Counted from the first letter of the stretch, positions 15,796 through 26,738 are shown. The stretch: DNA of 64,000 nt from Acidobacteriota bacterium (GCA_013289585.1 JABCZR010000015.1:1-64000); one strand, 5' to 3'. Notes: generated by a model not told the origin, from the letters alone. Program-made: numbers and translations.

Positions 15796-18378
15796 ATGGT
15801 TGGCAAGACATTCGCGCACTATCTCATTTTGGAGAAGGCCGGGGCCGGCGGCATGGGGGTAGTTTTCCGGGCCCATGACGAGAAACTCAACCGCGACGTC
15901 GCCCTGAAATTGCCCACCGTAGGCTCCCTCACGAATGAAGAAGCACGTTCGCGGCTGGTTCGCGAGGCGCGCGCGGCCTCCGCTCTCAACCATCCGAACA
16001 TCTGCACGATTTATGAGGTTGGTGAAGTCGACGGCCAGCCGTATATCGCGATGGAATACGTTCCAGGCGAAACGCTGAGCCGGCGTATTCCTGAGGAAGG
16101 ACTGACGACGGAGTCGGTGCTGGATTTCGGGGCGCAGATTGCCGACGCGCTGGATCACGCCCACACACAGGGAATTCTCCACCGCGACTTGAAGTCGCCG
16201 AACATCCGCGTGACCCCTGCAGGCCAACTGAAAGTCCTGGACTTCGGACTGGCCATGAGCATTAAAGATTCCACGTTCGAAGGCGTTACGCGCACGACGA
16301 ATCTGGAGACGGGCCAAATCGCCGGCACGCTGGCGTATATGGCTCCAGAGCTCCTGAGCGGCAAACCTTCGGACGTGCGAACGGACATCTGGTCATTGGG
16401 AGTCGTGCTGTATGAATTGGCTGCCGGCACGCTTCCCTTTCATGGAGGTACAAGCTTTGAATTGAGCACAGCCATCATGCGGGAGCCGCCTGCGGCGTTA
16501 CCAATCCACGTGGCACCGGGATTGCGCGCGGTGATCATGCGATGCCTGGCGAAGGAGCCGGAGAAGCGCTACCAGCGGGCGAGTGAAGTGAGCGCGGCGA
16601 TGGAAGCGTTGCAGTCGGATACCGGGGTCACGCAACGCGTGGAACTTCCGGCCACGAGGAAACCAGTGACCTCGTATCTGCTGGCGGCAGTGAGTGTGCT
16701 CGCGGTGGCCGCGGTGGTCCTGCTCATTTATAGCCGCGCCAACAAATCGACAAGCGGGCCGATGATTGGCGGGAAACTGCGACTGTTCCTTTCCTCGGAA
16801 GGCGATCTGAGTGGCCCGGCACTTTCGCCGGACGGCAAAATGGTGGCCTACATTCAGGATAGCGGGGGCCGAGACGATCTCTACGTGAGCCGGGTAGCGG
16901 GCGGCGAGCACGTGCGGCTTACCAACGATAATTCCCAAAAAGAAGATCCGCAATTTTCTCCGGATGGGGAGAAGATTGTTTTCGTACGGCGAGCCGGCAA
17001 TGCGCCACAAGCGGAACTCTGCCTGGTGCCGGCACTGGGAGGCGACGTTGTGCCACTCGTTTCCGGGGCAACGTTTCCTGCGTGGTCGCTTGACGGCAGC
17101 CGGCTGGCATTCATTCTGCAAAAACAAGGTGAGGCGGAAGCGGTGGCAACGTCCGCGGCTGATGGCTCGGACTTGCATGTGGTATTGAAGAGCGATGACG
17201 TGTTCCCTTTCTTTGGGAGTTTATCGTGGTCGCCGGATGGCAGGCTCCTGGCCGTTTCGCGGAGCCGAGGGGGTATGAATCGTGAAATCTGGACGGTGCC
17301 GTCGACGGGAGGCACGGCAACGCGGCTGACGAAAGATGGGCAAGGGATTGTCAGCGATATGCCGGTCTTTACGCCTGATGGATTGGGAGTGGTGCATCGT
17401 TCGAACCGCGGGGGCGCTTCGAATCTGTGGTGGCAACCGTTAGAGGATAAAGCTCCCATGCAATTGACGACCGGTCCCGGCCCGGACACTTCCCCGAGCG
17501 TGGCGCGCAACGGAACAATCGCGTTTCTGAACTCTCGATCGCGGAACGCGCTTATCGTGTCGTCCTTGGCAGATGGCACCATGCGAACGCTCTTGACCGA
17601 TGCTTCGCGGCTGTGGGCGCCGGCGTTTTCACCGGACGGGAAGGAGATCGCCTATTCGCGCGATCAACCGGACGGCTCCTGGCATATCTGGATTCTGCCG
17701 ACGAGCGGAGGCGCGGCGCGGCAGGTGACGTCCGGTAAGCTGCCCGAAGTTTACCCGCGTTTCACACCGGACGGCGCCGCGATGTATTTCAACACCTGGG
17801 CAACGGAACCGCTGAGTATTTGGAGCGTGCCGAGCAAAGGCGGGCCGGCAAAACCAGCGACAGCGCCGAATGTTGGCAGCGATGCCTACGGCGATGTTTC
17901 TCCCGACGGCCGATGGGTTGTGTTTACTCGAACGGAGAATAAAATCACGCATCTCTACATCGCCGCGACGGATGGGAGCGGAGAGCCTCGGCAAGTGCTG
18001 GAAGCGCCTGGAACGGTGCCACGGTGGTCGCCCGATGGAAAGTGGATCAGCTTCAGCCCCAATCGCGGATTTTCCAGCGGGGTTTGGATTGTGCATCCCG
18101 ACGGAGGCGGTCTGCGGCGCTTGACGGAAAACGGCGGGTGGGCGGTGTGGTGGCCGGACGGAGGGCGGATTGGATTTCAGATTGTCGGCCCCGACGGAAA
18201 TGAGCAGATTCAGGTGTTGGAATTGAAAACCGGCGCGACACGGACGCTGCCGAATTTCCATTTTCTCGGGACGAATTATCCGTTCGACATTTCGCGCGAT
18301 GGGAAATGGCTGGTGACCACGAACGGGCAACATATTTCAGACGAGATCTGGCTGCTGGAGCCAGTGGAAAAGAAATAG
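15796..18378 (+). CDS. Ser/Thr protein kinase fused to a TolB-like beta-propeller
   Basis: 860 aa from the ATG of MVGKTFAHYL; the 64 upstream codons of the track ORF overlap the TlpA-like gene and lack homology. The kinase domain (about 8-270) has GAGGMG, the ATP lysine in VALKL (Lys38), HRDLKSPN (about 129-136) and DFG (149-151), so it looks active. A single TM (about 293-313) follows, then about 540 residues of repeated SPDGK-type blades, a WD40/PD40 TolB-like propeller on the outer face. This architecture is characteristic of Acidobacteriota. The propeller presumably senses an extracytoplasmic ligand or partner; the phosphorylation target is unknown. Confidence 0.92.
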   Translation: MVGKTFAHYLILEKAGAGGMGVVFRAHDEKLNRDVALKLPTVGSLTNEEARSRLVREARAASALNHPNICTIYEVGEVDGQPYIAMEYVPGETLSRRIPEEGLTTESVLDFGAQIADALDHAHTQGILHRDLKSPNIRVTPAGQLKVLDFGLAMSIKDSTFEGVTRTTNLETGQIAGTLAYMAPELLSGKPSDVRTDIWSLGVVLYELAAGTLPFHGGTSFELSTAIMREPPAALPIHVAPGLRAVIMRCLAKEPEKRYQRASEVSAAMEALQSDTGVTQRVELPATRKPVTSYLLAAVSVLAVAAVVLLIYSRANKSTSGPMIGGKLRLFLSSEGDLSGPALSPDGKMVAYIQDSGGRDDLYVSRVAGGEHVRLTNDNSQKEDPQFSPDGEKIVFVRRAGNAPQAELCLVPALGGDVVPLVSGATFPAWSLDGSRLAFILQKQGEAEAVATSAADGSDLHVVLKSDDVFPFFGSLSWSPDGRLLAVSRSRGGMNREIWTVPSTGGTATRLTKDGQGIVSDMPVFTPDGLGVVHRSNRGGASNLWWQPLEDKAPMQLTTGPGPDTSPSVARNGTIAFLNSRSRNALIVSSLADGTMRTLLTDASRLWAPAFSPDGKEIAYSRDQPDGSWHIWILPTSGGAARQVTSGKLPEVYPRFTPDGAAMYFNTWATEPLSIWSVPSKGGPAKPATAPNVGSDAYGDVSPDGRWVVFTRTENKITHLYIAATDGSGEPRQVLEAPGTVPRWSPDGKWISFSPNRGFSSGVWIVHPDGGGLRRLTENGGWAVWWPDGGRIGFQIVGPDGNEQIQVLELKTGATRTLPNFHFLGTNYPFDISRDGKWLVTTNGQHISDEIWLLEPVEKK

Positions 18379-18399
18379 CTCTCTGCAACCGGAGATCGT

Positions 18400-20829
<2,430 letters not shown>

Positions 20830-20887
20830 GACACCATATTAGATGAACTGAGGTTACATCCGGCTATGTCTCGGATTTTGCAGCGGC

Positions 20888-20896
20888 TGCTATAAT
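20888..20896 (+). promoter_or_regulatory. extended -10 promoter (TGCTATAAT) of the 76-aa gene
   Basis: A perfect TATAAT preceded by TGC makes an extended -10 element. Only six bases separate it from the ATG at 20903 and no Shine-Dalgarno is present, so transcription should begin at or next to the start codon (leaderless mRNA). No good -35 is seen, as is usual for extended -10 promoters. Confidence 0.65.
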
Positions 20897-20902
20897 ATCG
20901 CC

Positions 20903-21133
20903 ATGACCTTAGTCGAAATGACCTACGAATTGCAGTCTCCCCTGACGGAAGACCAGTTGCGTTATCTGGGCGAATTCGCAAACACCTATGGCCTGCGGCG
21001 ATTTCGGGTCGATGAAGCGAAGAACCAGCTGACATTCGAATATGACGCGTCGCGTTTGCGCGAGACGCAAGTGGAGCATGTGCTGGCGCAGGCGCGTATC
21101 GCTGTGACGCGCAAAATCAATCAGGCAGTTTGA
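20903..21133 (+). CDS. small HMA-shaped protein without CxxC
   Basis: 76 aa. The predicted pattern is beta-alpha-beta-beta-alpha-beta: VEMTYEL, TEDQLRYLGEFANTYG, LRRFRVDEAK, QLTFEYDA, ETQVEHVLAQAR, IAVTRKI. This matches the ferredoxin-like fold of heavy-metal-associated domains in length and order, but the CxxC loop is absent; the protein has no cysteine at all. It is divergent from a copper ATPase that lacks its own HMA domain. A docking or regulatory role with that pump is an inference; a non-metal function is equally possible. Confidence 0.6.
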   Translation: MTLVEMTYELQSPLTEDQLRYLGEFANTYGLRRFRVDEAKNQLTFEYDASRLRETQVEHVLAQARIAVTRKINQAV

Positions 21134-21681
21134 GTGATTAGGTCAGGCTTGAAGAGATAGGGACGATAAAAAGAGCGGGGCTCCCGCTTGGGACCGGGAG
21201 CCCCTGAAGGCGCGTTCCGTTGCTGGCGTCGTTTTCACACCAGCGCGTGGGGTCATCCATCCTAGCTTCCCTCTCAGAGGCAGGTGGGAACGATCTACAG
21301 AAAGTAGCAAGCAAGCCCCTTCCCGCTCGCTTGCAGCTTTCCGCATCTCGTCATATGAAACGCGCCTACCGTACCCCTTATTGCACGGGTTGCGCCAATG
21401 CGCTCTTGGTGGGAAGCGCGCGTAAGTGACGTTTTATGTTGAATATCGCTTCCTTGGCGGAGTTGTCGCTTGCACCAAATCCGTCCACTCGGTCCGAATT
21501 GGAACGAATCGCGAGTGACGAGGATGAGTGACCAGGCGCCAGCTTGCTGGGAAACTCATCCGAATTAGTTCCAGGACCCGGGTAACAGGAGTCACGGCTC
21601 TGGGGCGCTATCGGTTTTTTTTGGGATTCTCCTCAGAATGGCGTCATGAGACGGGTCCTGTTCACTGCCGCTGCTCGCCGA
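21134..21681. other. long gap with structured sequence, no supported protein
   Basis: About 550 bases. The track's 67-82-aa ORFs here show no domain. The first 290 bases contain nested inverted repeats and a GC hairpin plus T-run on the minus strand, annotated separately as a possible RNA gene. In 21430-21645 nothing convincing was found. Confidence 0.5.
21168..21421 (-). ncRNA. candidate structured RNA with intrinsic terminator
   Basis: Read on the minus strand, distant arms pair: 21412-21421 with 21209-21218 (GCGCGcTTCC / GGAACGCGC, one bulge), and inside it 21400-21411 with 21238-21246 (CACCA-aga-GCGC / GCGCTGGTG). An internal hairpin pairs 21325-21334 with 21307-21316 (GCAAGCGAGC / GCTTGCTTGC). 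A 10-bp hairpin (GGGGCTCCCG / CGGGAGCCCC, 21177-21204) follows, then GCTCTTTTT. A closed rod of about 210 bases followed by a terminator recalls 6S RNA in size and shape, but no 6S consensus was confirmed; tmRNA, RNase P and SRP hallmarks were not found. No promoter was identified with confidence. Confidence 0.4.
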
Positions 21682-21972
21682 ATGTCCCGGGTCAAGTTGT
21701 ACTGTCTGGGAATAACACTCCTGGCTGGCTCCATTCCCGTGCTGGCGGATACGCCTGCTCTGATCCATCGCATTAGAACAGCAGGGTGTTATTGCCACTG
21801 CGAGGAATCCCACCGGCGAGCGGGATGCGTCAAAATGTGCGATACGAAGCGGCTTTCGCCGCGGTGGTGGTCAAAGACGTGTGCCAAGCCGCATATGCAG
21901 ACGCCTGCTCAGGATTCCCACGCCGGGCCTCGATTCTCACGTCCCGGACGCGCCGAGCATGCTCAGCTCTAA
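21682..21972 (+). CDS. small secreted cysteine-rich protein, unknown
   Basis: 96 aa from MSRVKLYCLG; an ATG 12 codons earlier is the track start. A signal peptide (about 1-23, cleaving near VLADTP) precedes a mature chain of about 73 residues with six cysteines: GCYCHCEESH, AGCVKMC and SKTCAKP. The tail holds HAGPRF and ends RAEHAQL. The tight CxCxC start suggests metal binding or disulfides. I believe similar small proteins occur in other Acidobacteriota, but cannot verify it here. No Shine-Dalgarno is evident. Confidence 0.5.
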   Translation: MSRVKLYCLGITLLAGSIPVLADTPALIHRIRTAGCYCHCEESHRRAGCVKMCDTKRLSPRWWSKTCAKPHMQTPAQDSHAGPRFSRPGRAEHAQL

Positions 21973-22016
21973 GAACAGTTTCCAATTGTAAGTTGTAAGC
22001 TCGGGGGTTGAGCAGA

Positions 22017-23204
22017 CTAGTGTGCGTCGGCTGAGACAGTTGCTTGCGCCGCTGGCTGTGATTCATTCTGGGTCTCACCCAAGAGTCTTGCGAGAATTTC
22101 AGGGATTTCAAAAATCGCGCGATTGTCTTGCGCGGCGAGATTCTTTCGAAACTCGGCAAGAGTCGCGGGATCAAGAATCCGGCGGACACCTGCGGCAACA
22201 TCGCGGAAACTGTCCAGGACGATGCCGACGCCCTTCTCGATCACCCATTCGGCGTTATAGCGCTCCTGCGGAAGCGTCCAGGCATTACATTCGATCAAAA
22301 CGGGAAGTTTCCGCACCATCGCTTCCGCGACGCTTCCGGGGCCGGGCTTGCCGATCAGGAAGTCGGCAGCGCGCATAAATCTGTGCACTTCCTTCGTGAA
22401 TCCCATAACATGCACGGGCATTTTCCACCGGCGAGCGCGCAGCTTGGCGGCAAGCTCTTCATTGCGGCCACAGATCAGGATGAGTTGTACCGGTGAATCC
22501 GCAGCGTCCAAACGTTCCGTAATGTCGTACATCACCTTTGAGCCATGGCCGCCGAAAAGCACGATGGCCGTCGGCAAATCCGTCCGCAAGCCCATTTCCT
22601 TTCGCAGAGCCATGGGGTCGGAATTATCGGAAACATAGAAATCGGGCCGCAGAATCATGCCCGAGGTGCGTAAGATGTGGGCATCATCGTGGCCCAAAGA
22701 GCGAGCTTGCTCGGCGGCTTTCTCTGTTCCGGCGATGACGAACTGTTCGCGGATGGGCTCGATCCAGAACCTTGGAGGAAAATCGGCGAGGTCGGTTATA
22801 AGAGTGACAAAAGGCCGGCCGAGATAGACCTTGTTCCAGCTTTCACAGATCTGCCGGTTGAAATGAGGAATGACGCAAACAAGGAGGTCTGCCGGTTTCT
22901 CGTGCCAGAATTTCTCTAGAAGGCGGACCAGCGGCCTGTGCAAGAGGCGAATGGTCATCTGCAGCATCCTGAGGAGATAGGTGCTGCCCAGGGTCCAGCC
23001 ATTCTGCAACATGATGTTGTATTGCTGCTGGATGCGGATGCCGGTCAGTTTGCGAAGGACGTCCAGGCGATCGGTAAGGTCCTGGAATTGAACGAGTTCG
23101 ACCTGCCAGCCGCGGTTTTGTTGGGAAATGATGGTCTGGAGAGCTAGGGCAGCATTGCGGTGTCCCCCACCGCCGTCGTGGAACACGACATGAATCTTCT
23201 TCAT
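22017..23204 (-). CDS. MGDG-synthase/MurG-like GT-B glycosyltransferase
   Basis: 395 aa from MKKIHVVFHDGGGGHRNAA, chosen because the glycine-rich nucleotide-sugar loop lies at that start; the track's 34 extra codons overlap the divergent PHP gene. The N-domain has a HNAA-like acceptor loop; the C-domain has VLFGGHGSKVM, an LICGRNEEL strand and GKPGPGSVAEAMVRKLPVLI, the pattern of GT28 enzymes that glycosylate diacylglycerol. Likely membrane-associated, making a glycolipid. It is divergently paired with the PHP-small-PAP2 genes. Confidence 0.82.
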   Translation of the reverse strand: MKKIHVVFHDGGGGHRNAALALQTIISQQNRGWQVELVQFQDLTDRLDVLRKLTGIRIQQQYNIMLQNGWTLGSTYLLRMLQMTIRLLHRPLVRLLEKFWHEKPADLLVCVIPHFNRQICESWNKVYLGRPFVTLITDLADFPPRFWIEPIREQFVIAGTEKAAEQARSLGHDDAHILRTSGMILRPDFYVSDNSDPMALRKEMGLRTDLPTAIVLFGGHGSKVMYDITERLDAADSPVQLILICGRNEELAAKLRARRWKMPVHVMGFTKEVHRFMRAADFLIGKPGPGSVAEAMVRKLPVLIECNAWTLPQERYNAEWVIEKGVGIVLDSFRDVAAGVRRILDPATLAEFRKNLAAQDNRAIFEIPEILARLLGETQNESQPAAQATVSADAH

Positions 23205-23298
23205 TGGGCTGAGTTTGGCACAGATTTTGGAATTCTGAGAGGAGCACGCTCCATGCCATGTGGATAACATTGTAACCCCCTTGTGTTCAATAAGTTCC

Positions 23299-24252
23299 AT
23301 GGACACATTTACGGAGATTTCGTCACCTCTTCACAGGCTGTTCATATCGGCGGTCCAAAATTGCACCATGCGCTGCGACCTACATGTTCACTCCGTCGCC
23401 TCTGGCATGTTTAACGTTCCCGGACTGGACCGTATTTGCCGGGAATCCTACAACGATCCCAGTGAAGTCTATGACCGGTTGAAACGGTTGGGGATGTCCA
23501 TGGTTACCCTGACCGACCACGACTCCATCGATGCCGCAGAAGCTCTCCGGCAGCACCCGGATTTCTTCCTGAGCGAAGAGGTTACCGTTCGAATGCCGAG
23601 CGGGACAGAAGCACATATCGGCGTTTACGGCATGGCCGAACGCGACCACGTGGAGATCCAGCGCCGCAGGAATGATTTCGTCTCCCTGCTGATGTACCTC
23701 ACCGAGCGCAAACTGTTCTTCAGTGCGAACCACGTTTTCTCGGGGCTGACGGGACGGCGCGAAGCAGAAGACTTCCGGTGGTTTGAGTCCTACGTCCCGG
23801 CGTTCGAAACACGCAATGGACAGATGTGGCCGAAGGCGAACGACAGTGCCGCAAAGTTCGCGGACCGATTGGGCAAAATCGCGATTGCCGGAAGCGACTC
23901 TCACACAATCGCCGGCGTCGGGCTCACGTACACGGAAGTACCCGATGCGCGGACGATGGATGAATTTTTCGCGGCGCTGCGCGCGGGACGCGGCCGTGTA
24001 CATGGCGCGCATGGGAGCTGCGGCAAGCTCACGCTGGACGTATTCAGCATCGTTTATTCCCTTTTCTGCGACAAGCCGTGGACGATGGCGCTTTCTCCGC
24101 TGGCGCTGCTGGTGCCGGCGTTCACCGCCAGCCATTGGCTGAACGAAATTCGCTTTTGCAAGAAATGGTCGGCGTTGATGGAAAACAGCGAAAAACGCAG
24201 GCGCATGCTCTGGGACATGGATTCGAATTTCGAAGCGCACCTGGCGGGATGA
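23299..24252 (+). CDS. PHP-domain metal-dependent phosphoesterase
   Basis: 317 aa from MDTFTEISS; the start is uncertain because CDLHVHS, the first metal motif, lies 26 codons further and another ATG (MRCDLHVHS) sits directly before it. Further metal ligands appear in LTDHDSIDA, SANHVFSG and AGSDSHTIAG. PHP proteins hydrolyse phosphate esters of nucleotides, sugars or histidinol phosphate. A hydrophobic segment near 267-283 could tie it to the membrane. The stop overlaps the next small gene by four bases. Confidence 0.85.
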   Translation: MDTFTEISSPLHRLFISAVQNCTMRCDLHVHSVASGMFNVPGLDRICRESYNDPSEVYDRLKRLGMSMVTLTDHDSIDAAEALRQHPDFFLSEEVTVRMPSGTEAHIGVYGMAERDHVEIQRRRNDFVSLLMYLTERKLFFSANHVFSGLTGRREAEDFRWFESYVPAFETRNGQMWPKANDSAAKFADRLGKIAIAGSDSHTIAGVGLTYTEVPDARTMDEFFAALRAGRGRVHGAHGSCGKLTLDVFSIVYSLFCDKPWTMALSPLALLVPAFTASHWLNEIRFCKKWSALMENSEKRRRMLWDMDSNFEAHLAG

Positions 24253-24407
24253 TGAAAATGTCGATGGCGGCGTCTTATCCGAGCTTTCGAACGAAGCAAA
24301 AGGCTATGCGCGCGCGGATGGCGAGTATTCGGGAGATTTTGTTTGCGTACTTGTGCATTTCCCTTATTGAGTTTGCTTGTTTGTTTCCGGCCGTGTTTAT
24401 GAGGTAA
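24249..24407 (+). CDS. 52-aa membrane protein coupled to the PHP gene
   Basis: This is the last part of a longer track ORF, so it is not shown as such. The ATG overlaps the PHP stop as ATGA, and the stop is followed after four bases by the PAP2 start. The protein has a basic N-terminal half (SFRTKQKAMRARMAS) and one hydrophobic helix (ILFAYLCISLIEFACLFPAVF). Its exact fit between two genes of one operon, with coupling upstream, is the main support. No family was recognised. Confidence 0.55.
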   Translation: MMKMSMAASYPSFRTKQKAMRARMASIREILFAYLCISLIEFACLFPAVFMR

Positions 24408-24411
24408 GGCG

Positions 24412-24963
24412 ATGGCAGTCGCACGTGGCCTCTGGGGATACATCGAACGCCGCGATCAACGGTTGATGCGGCGGATGAACCGGTGGCGCGCCCCGCGCTG
24501 GATTCGTATCTGGATGATCGCGGCAACGCGCTTGGGGGACGGCTGGATCTGGTATGGGCTGGGGATCATGCTGTTTTTCTACGGGGGCCCGCACCGCTTT
24601 TCGGCGGTTGGCGCCGCGGGAAGTGCAGCAGTCGTGGGGATCTTCGTTTTCAAGGCGCTGAAGCGGCTTAGCCAGCGGCCGCGGCCTTGCCAGATCGAGC
24701 CGCACTGCTGGTCGAAAATCCTGCCGCCTGACAAATTTTCTTTCCCGTCGGGTCACACGATGACGGCGTTTTCCATCGCGCTGGTGATCAGCTACTTCTA
24801 TCCCTCGCTCGAAGCCGTGCTCTTTTTTCTCGCGCTGAGTATTGCAGTGTCGCGTATCGTGCTCGGGATGCATTATCTGAGCGATGTTCTTGCGGGCGTG
24901 GTTCTGGGCGTCGCGCTAGGTTGCGCGTCCGTCACCGCATTTGCCTCCTTCGGCCTCGCTTAA
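24412..24963 (+). CDS. PAP2-family membrane phosphatase
   Basis: 183 aa with about five TM helices. The three PAP2 phosphatase motifs are present: KRLSQRPRP, FPSGHTMTAFS and SRIVLGMHYLSDVLAG. It should dephosphorylate phosphatidic acid, phosphatidylglycerophosphate or undecaprenyl pyrophosphate on the outer face of the membrane. It closes the PHP-small-PAP2 run opposite the glycolipid-type glycosyltransferase, and a lipid-phosphate role fits that setting. Confidence 0.9.
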   Translation: MAVARGLWGYIERRDQRLMRRMNRWRAPRWIRIWMIAATRLGDGWIWYGLGIMLFFYGGPHRFSAVGAAGSAAVVGIFVFKALKRLSQRPRPCQIEPHCWSKILPPDKFSFPSGHTMTAFSIALVISYFYPSLEAVLFFLALSIAVSRIVLGMHYLSDVLAGVVLGVALGCASVTAFASFGLA

Positions 24964-25073
24964 CAAATACGCATTTCTTCCCGCGTTTGCTGGTCCTCAA
25001 AACAATTTGAAAGCTCTGAAACGATTCGGCACACGGTGATGATTTGAAAATCGAGGAATGCCCCGGAGCCTTG

Positions 25074-25079
25074 TATAGT
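25074..25079 (+). promoter_or_regulatory. candidate -10 (TATAGT) directly before the UbiA gene
   Basis: TATAGT lies seven bases before the ATG at 25087 with no Shine-Dalgarno between them, again suggesting a leaderless transcript. The -35 region is not recognisable. Confidence 0.45.
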
Positions 25080-25086
25080 TGGGCCA

Positions 25087-26016
25087 ATGGCGGAGGCCAC
25101 TCTAGCGGTACCAAAAGAAGAAAAACCACGGGAGCGGGTTTCGGGTTTGGCCTTTCTGATTCAGGTCTCGCGGCCTGGATTATGGTCGACCACGGCGATG
25201 TTCTACCTGATGCCGCTCGCCCACGAGAACTTTTTTCATTCGGCCACGCTGTGGCTCGGACTATTCTTTGTGCTCTTCCCCCTCGGGCTCCTGCTCTACG
25301 GCGCGAACGACATCGTGGACGCCGAGACGGATTTGTTGAACCCGCGGAAAGGGACATTTTTGTTTGGCTCGCGGGGCGCTCGCGAACAGCTCGCTTCCCT
25401 GAAATGGCAGCTCGCGGCGGTGCAACTTCCCTTTGTGGTGGCGTTTTACGTCCTGTTCGGGCCGCGCATCTTGTGGTGGTACTCTGTCCTGCTGCTGGCC
25501 GTCGGTCTTTATAACGTGCCACGGTTCGGCTGGAAAGGGCGCCCTCCGTTTGACGTTTTGATTCAGGCGAGCTACCTGCTAGTTTTCGTGCTGAGCAGCT
25601 GGCTCAACAAAGTGCCGCAGCTGCCCTGGCAGACATTTTTATTTGGTGCGCTGTTTGCCATGCATTCGCATGTATTCGGCGAAGTGATGGACATCGAACC
25701 GGACCGCATGAGCGGCCGACAGACGACGGCCACGCTCATCGGCAGAGTTCCCGCCAAATTGTTGATCGCCGGTTTCTTGTGCATCGAAGCGGGGCTGGTC
25801 ACTTTTTATTTTCATGACCTGATGATTGCGGGATTTCTTGCCATCGGCATGATCTGGTTTGTGCTGGATGCGGCAGCGCTTTGGAAAAATCGCCCTTACA
25901 GCACGGCGGAAATGCGGCTGTTTCTGTGGGGCTGGAACATCGCGGCGCTACTGGGCATCTTCTGGAACTGGAAGCAGAGCACGCTCACGCATATCAGCAT
26001 CGGACACGGGTTCTGA
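25087..26016 (+). CDS. UbiA-family prenyltransferase
   Basis: 309 aa, about eight to nine TM helices. The two Asp-rich diphosphate-binding motifs are visible: GANDIVDAETDLLNPRKG and GEVMDIEPDRMSGRQTTA. The wording of both resembles the lycopene-elongase or carotenoid-modifying branch more than UbiA or MenA, but this cannot be decided by eye. It would transfer a prenyl chain in the membrane. The CutC-like gene starts two bases after its stop. Confidence 0.85.
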   Translation: MAEATLAVPKEEKPRERVSGLAFLIQVSRPGLWSTTAMFYLMPLAHENFFHSATLWLGLFFVLFPLGLLLYGANDIVDAETDLLNPRKGTFLFGSRGAREQLASLKWQLAAVQLPFVVAFYVLFGPRILWWYSVLLLAVGLYNVPRFGWKGRPPFDVLIQASYLLVFVLSSWLNKVPQLPWQTFLFGALFAMHSHVFGEVMDIEPDRMSGRQTTATLIGRVPAKLLIAGFLCIEAGLVTFYFHDLMIAGFLAIGMIWFVLDAAALWKNRPYSTAEMRLFLWGWNIAALLGIFWNWKQSTLTHISIGHGF

Positions 26017-26018
26017 AC

Positions 26019-26720
26019 GTGCGAGAGAAATTCCGGCTGGAAATCAGCGTGGAATCGGTGGAAGCGGCGCTGGCTGCGGAACGCGGCGGGGCGGATCGCA
26101 TTGAGCTTTGCGGCAACTTGTCTGCTGGTGGCGTCACTCCGAGTGCCGAACTTATGAGCGTGGCGCGCTCCCGGATCCGCATTCCCATTTTCACGATGAT
26201 TCGGCCGCGCGCCGGCGATTTCGTTTATTCCGCAGGCGAATTCGCCACAATGCAAGTGGAAATCGAGACCGCGAAAGAATTCGGGATGAACGGCGTAGCG
26301 CTTGGCATCCTCGATTCGAATCACCATATCAATGTTGACCGGACGCGAGAGCTAGTCGAATTGGCACGGCCACTGCCCACTACATTTCACCGCGCGTTCG
26401 ATGAATGCCCCGATTTGCCTCGAGCGCTCGAAAATGTGATTCGAACGGGAGCGGCGCGCATCCTGACGTCAGGTGGCGCCGCAGGAGCTCGCGAAGGAGC
26501 GGCAGTCCTCGAGAGACTCGTGGCCTCGGCTGGAAACCGCATCGTCATCGTTCCCGGGGCGGGAATCAACGCAGCGAACATCGTCGAGATAGTGGAGGAA
26601 ACCCGCGCGCGAGAATTTCACTCGGGCCTGGGCTCTACGCTTCCGTATGGAAGCCGGAATTATAAAAGATTCGAAACCGAAGTCCGAAAACTGGCCGAGG
26701 CAATGTCGCGCTTGCAGTAG
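26019..26720 (+). CDS. cutC: CutC-family protein
   Basis: 233 aa from GTG, two bases after the UbiA stop; homology (FRLEISVESVEAALAAERGGADRIELC) starts directly there, so the earlier ATG of the track ORF inside ubiA was not used. TIM-barrel motifs GNLSAGGVTPS, IFTMIRPRAGDFVYS, TFHRAFDECPD and RILTSGGAAGAREG are present. CutC was named for copper homeostasis, but direct copper handling is doubtful and the enzymatic function is unsettled. The copper ATPase lies 6 kb away. Confidence 0.9.
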   Translation: MREKFRLEISVESVEAALAAERGGADRIELCGNLSAGGVTPSAELMSVARSRIRIPIFTMIRPRAGDFVYSAGEFATMQVEIETAKEFGMNGVALGILDSNHHINVDRTRELVELARPLPTTFHRAFDECPDLPRALENVIRTGAARILTSGGAAGAREGAAVLERLVASAGNRIVIVPGAGINAANIVEIVEETRAREFHSGLGSTLPYGSRNYKRFETEVRKLAEAMSRLQ

Positions 26721-26738
26721 CGGCACAGTGGGAAATTC

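Noticed and set aside
21168-21421. tmRNA, RNase P RNA or SRP RNA at the candidate RNA locus
   Set aside because: No tRNA-like CCA end or tag frame, no P RNA conserved regions, no SRP GGAAG/GCAG loop.
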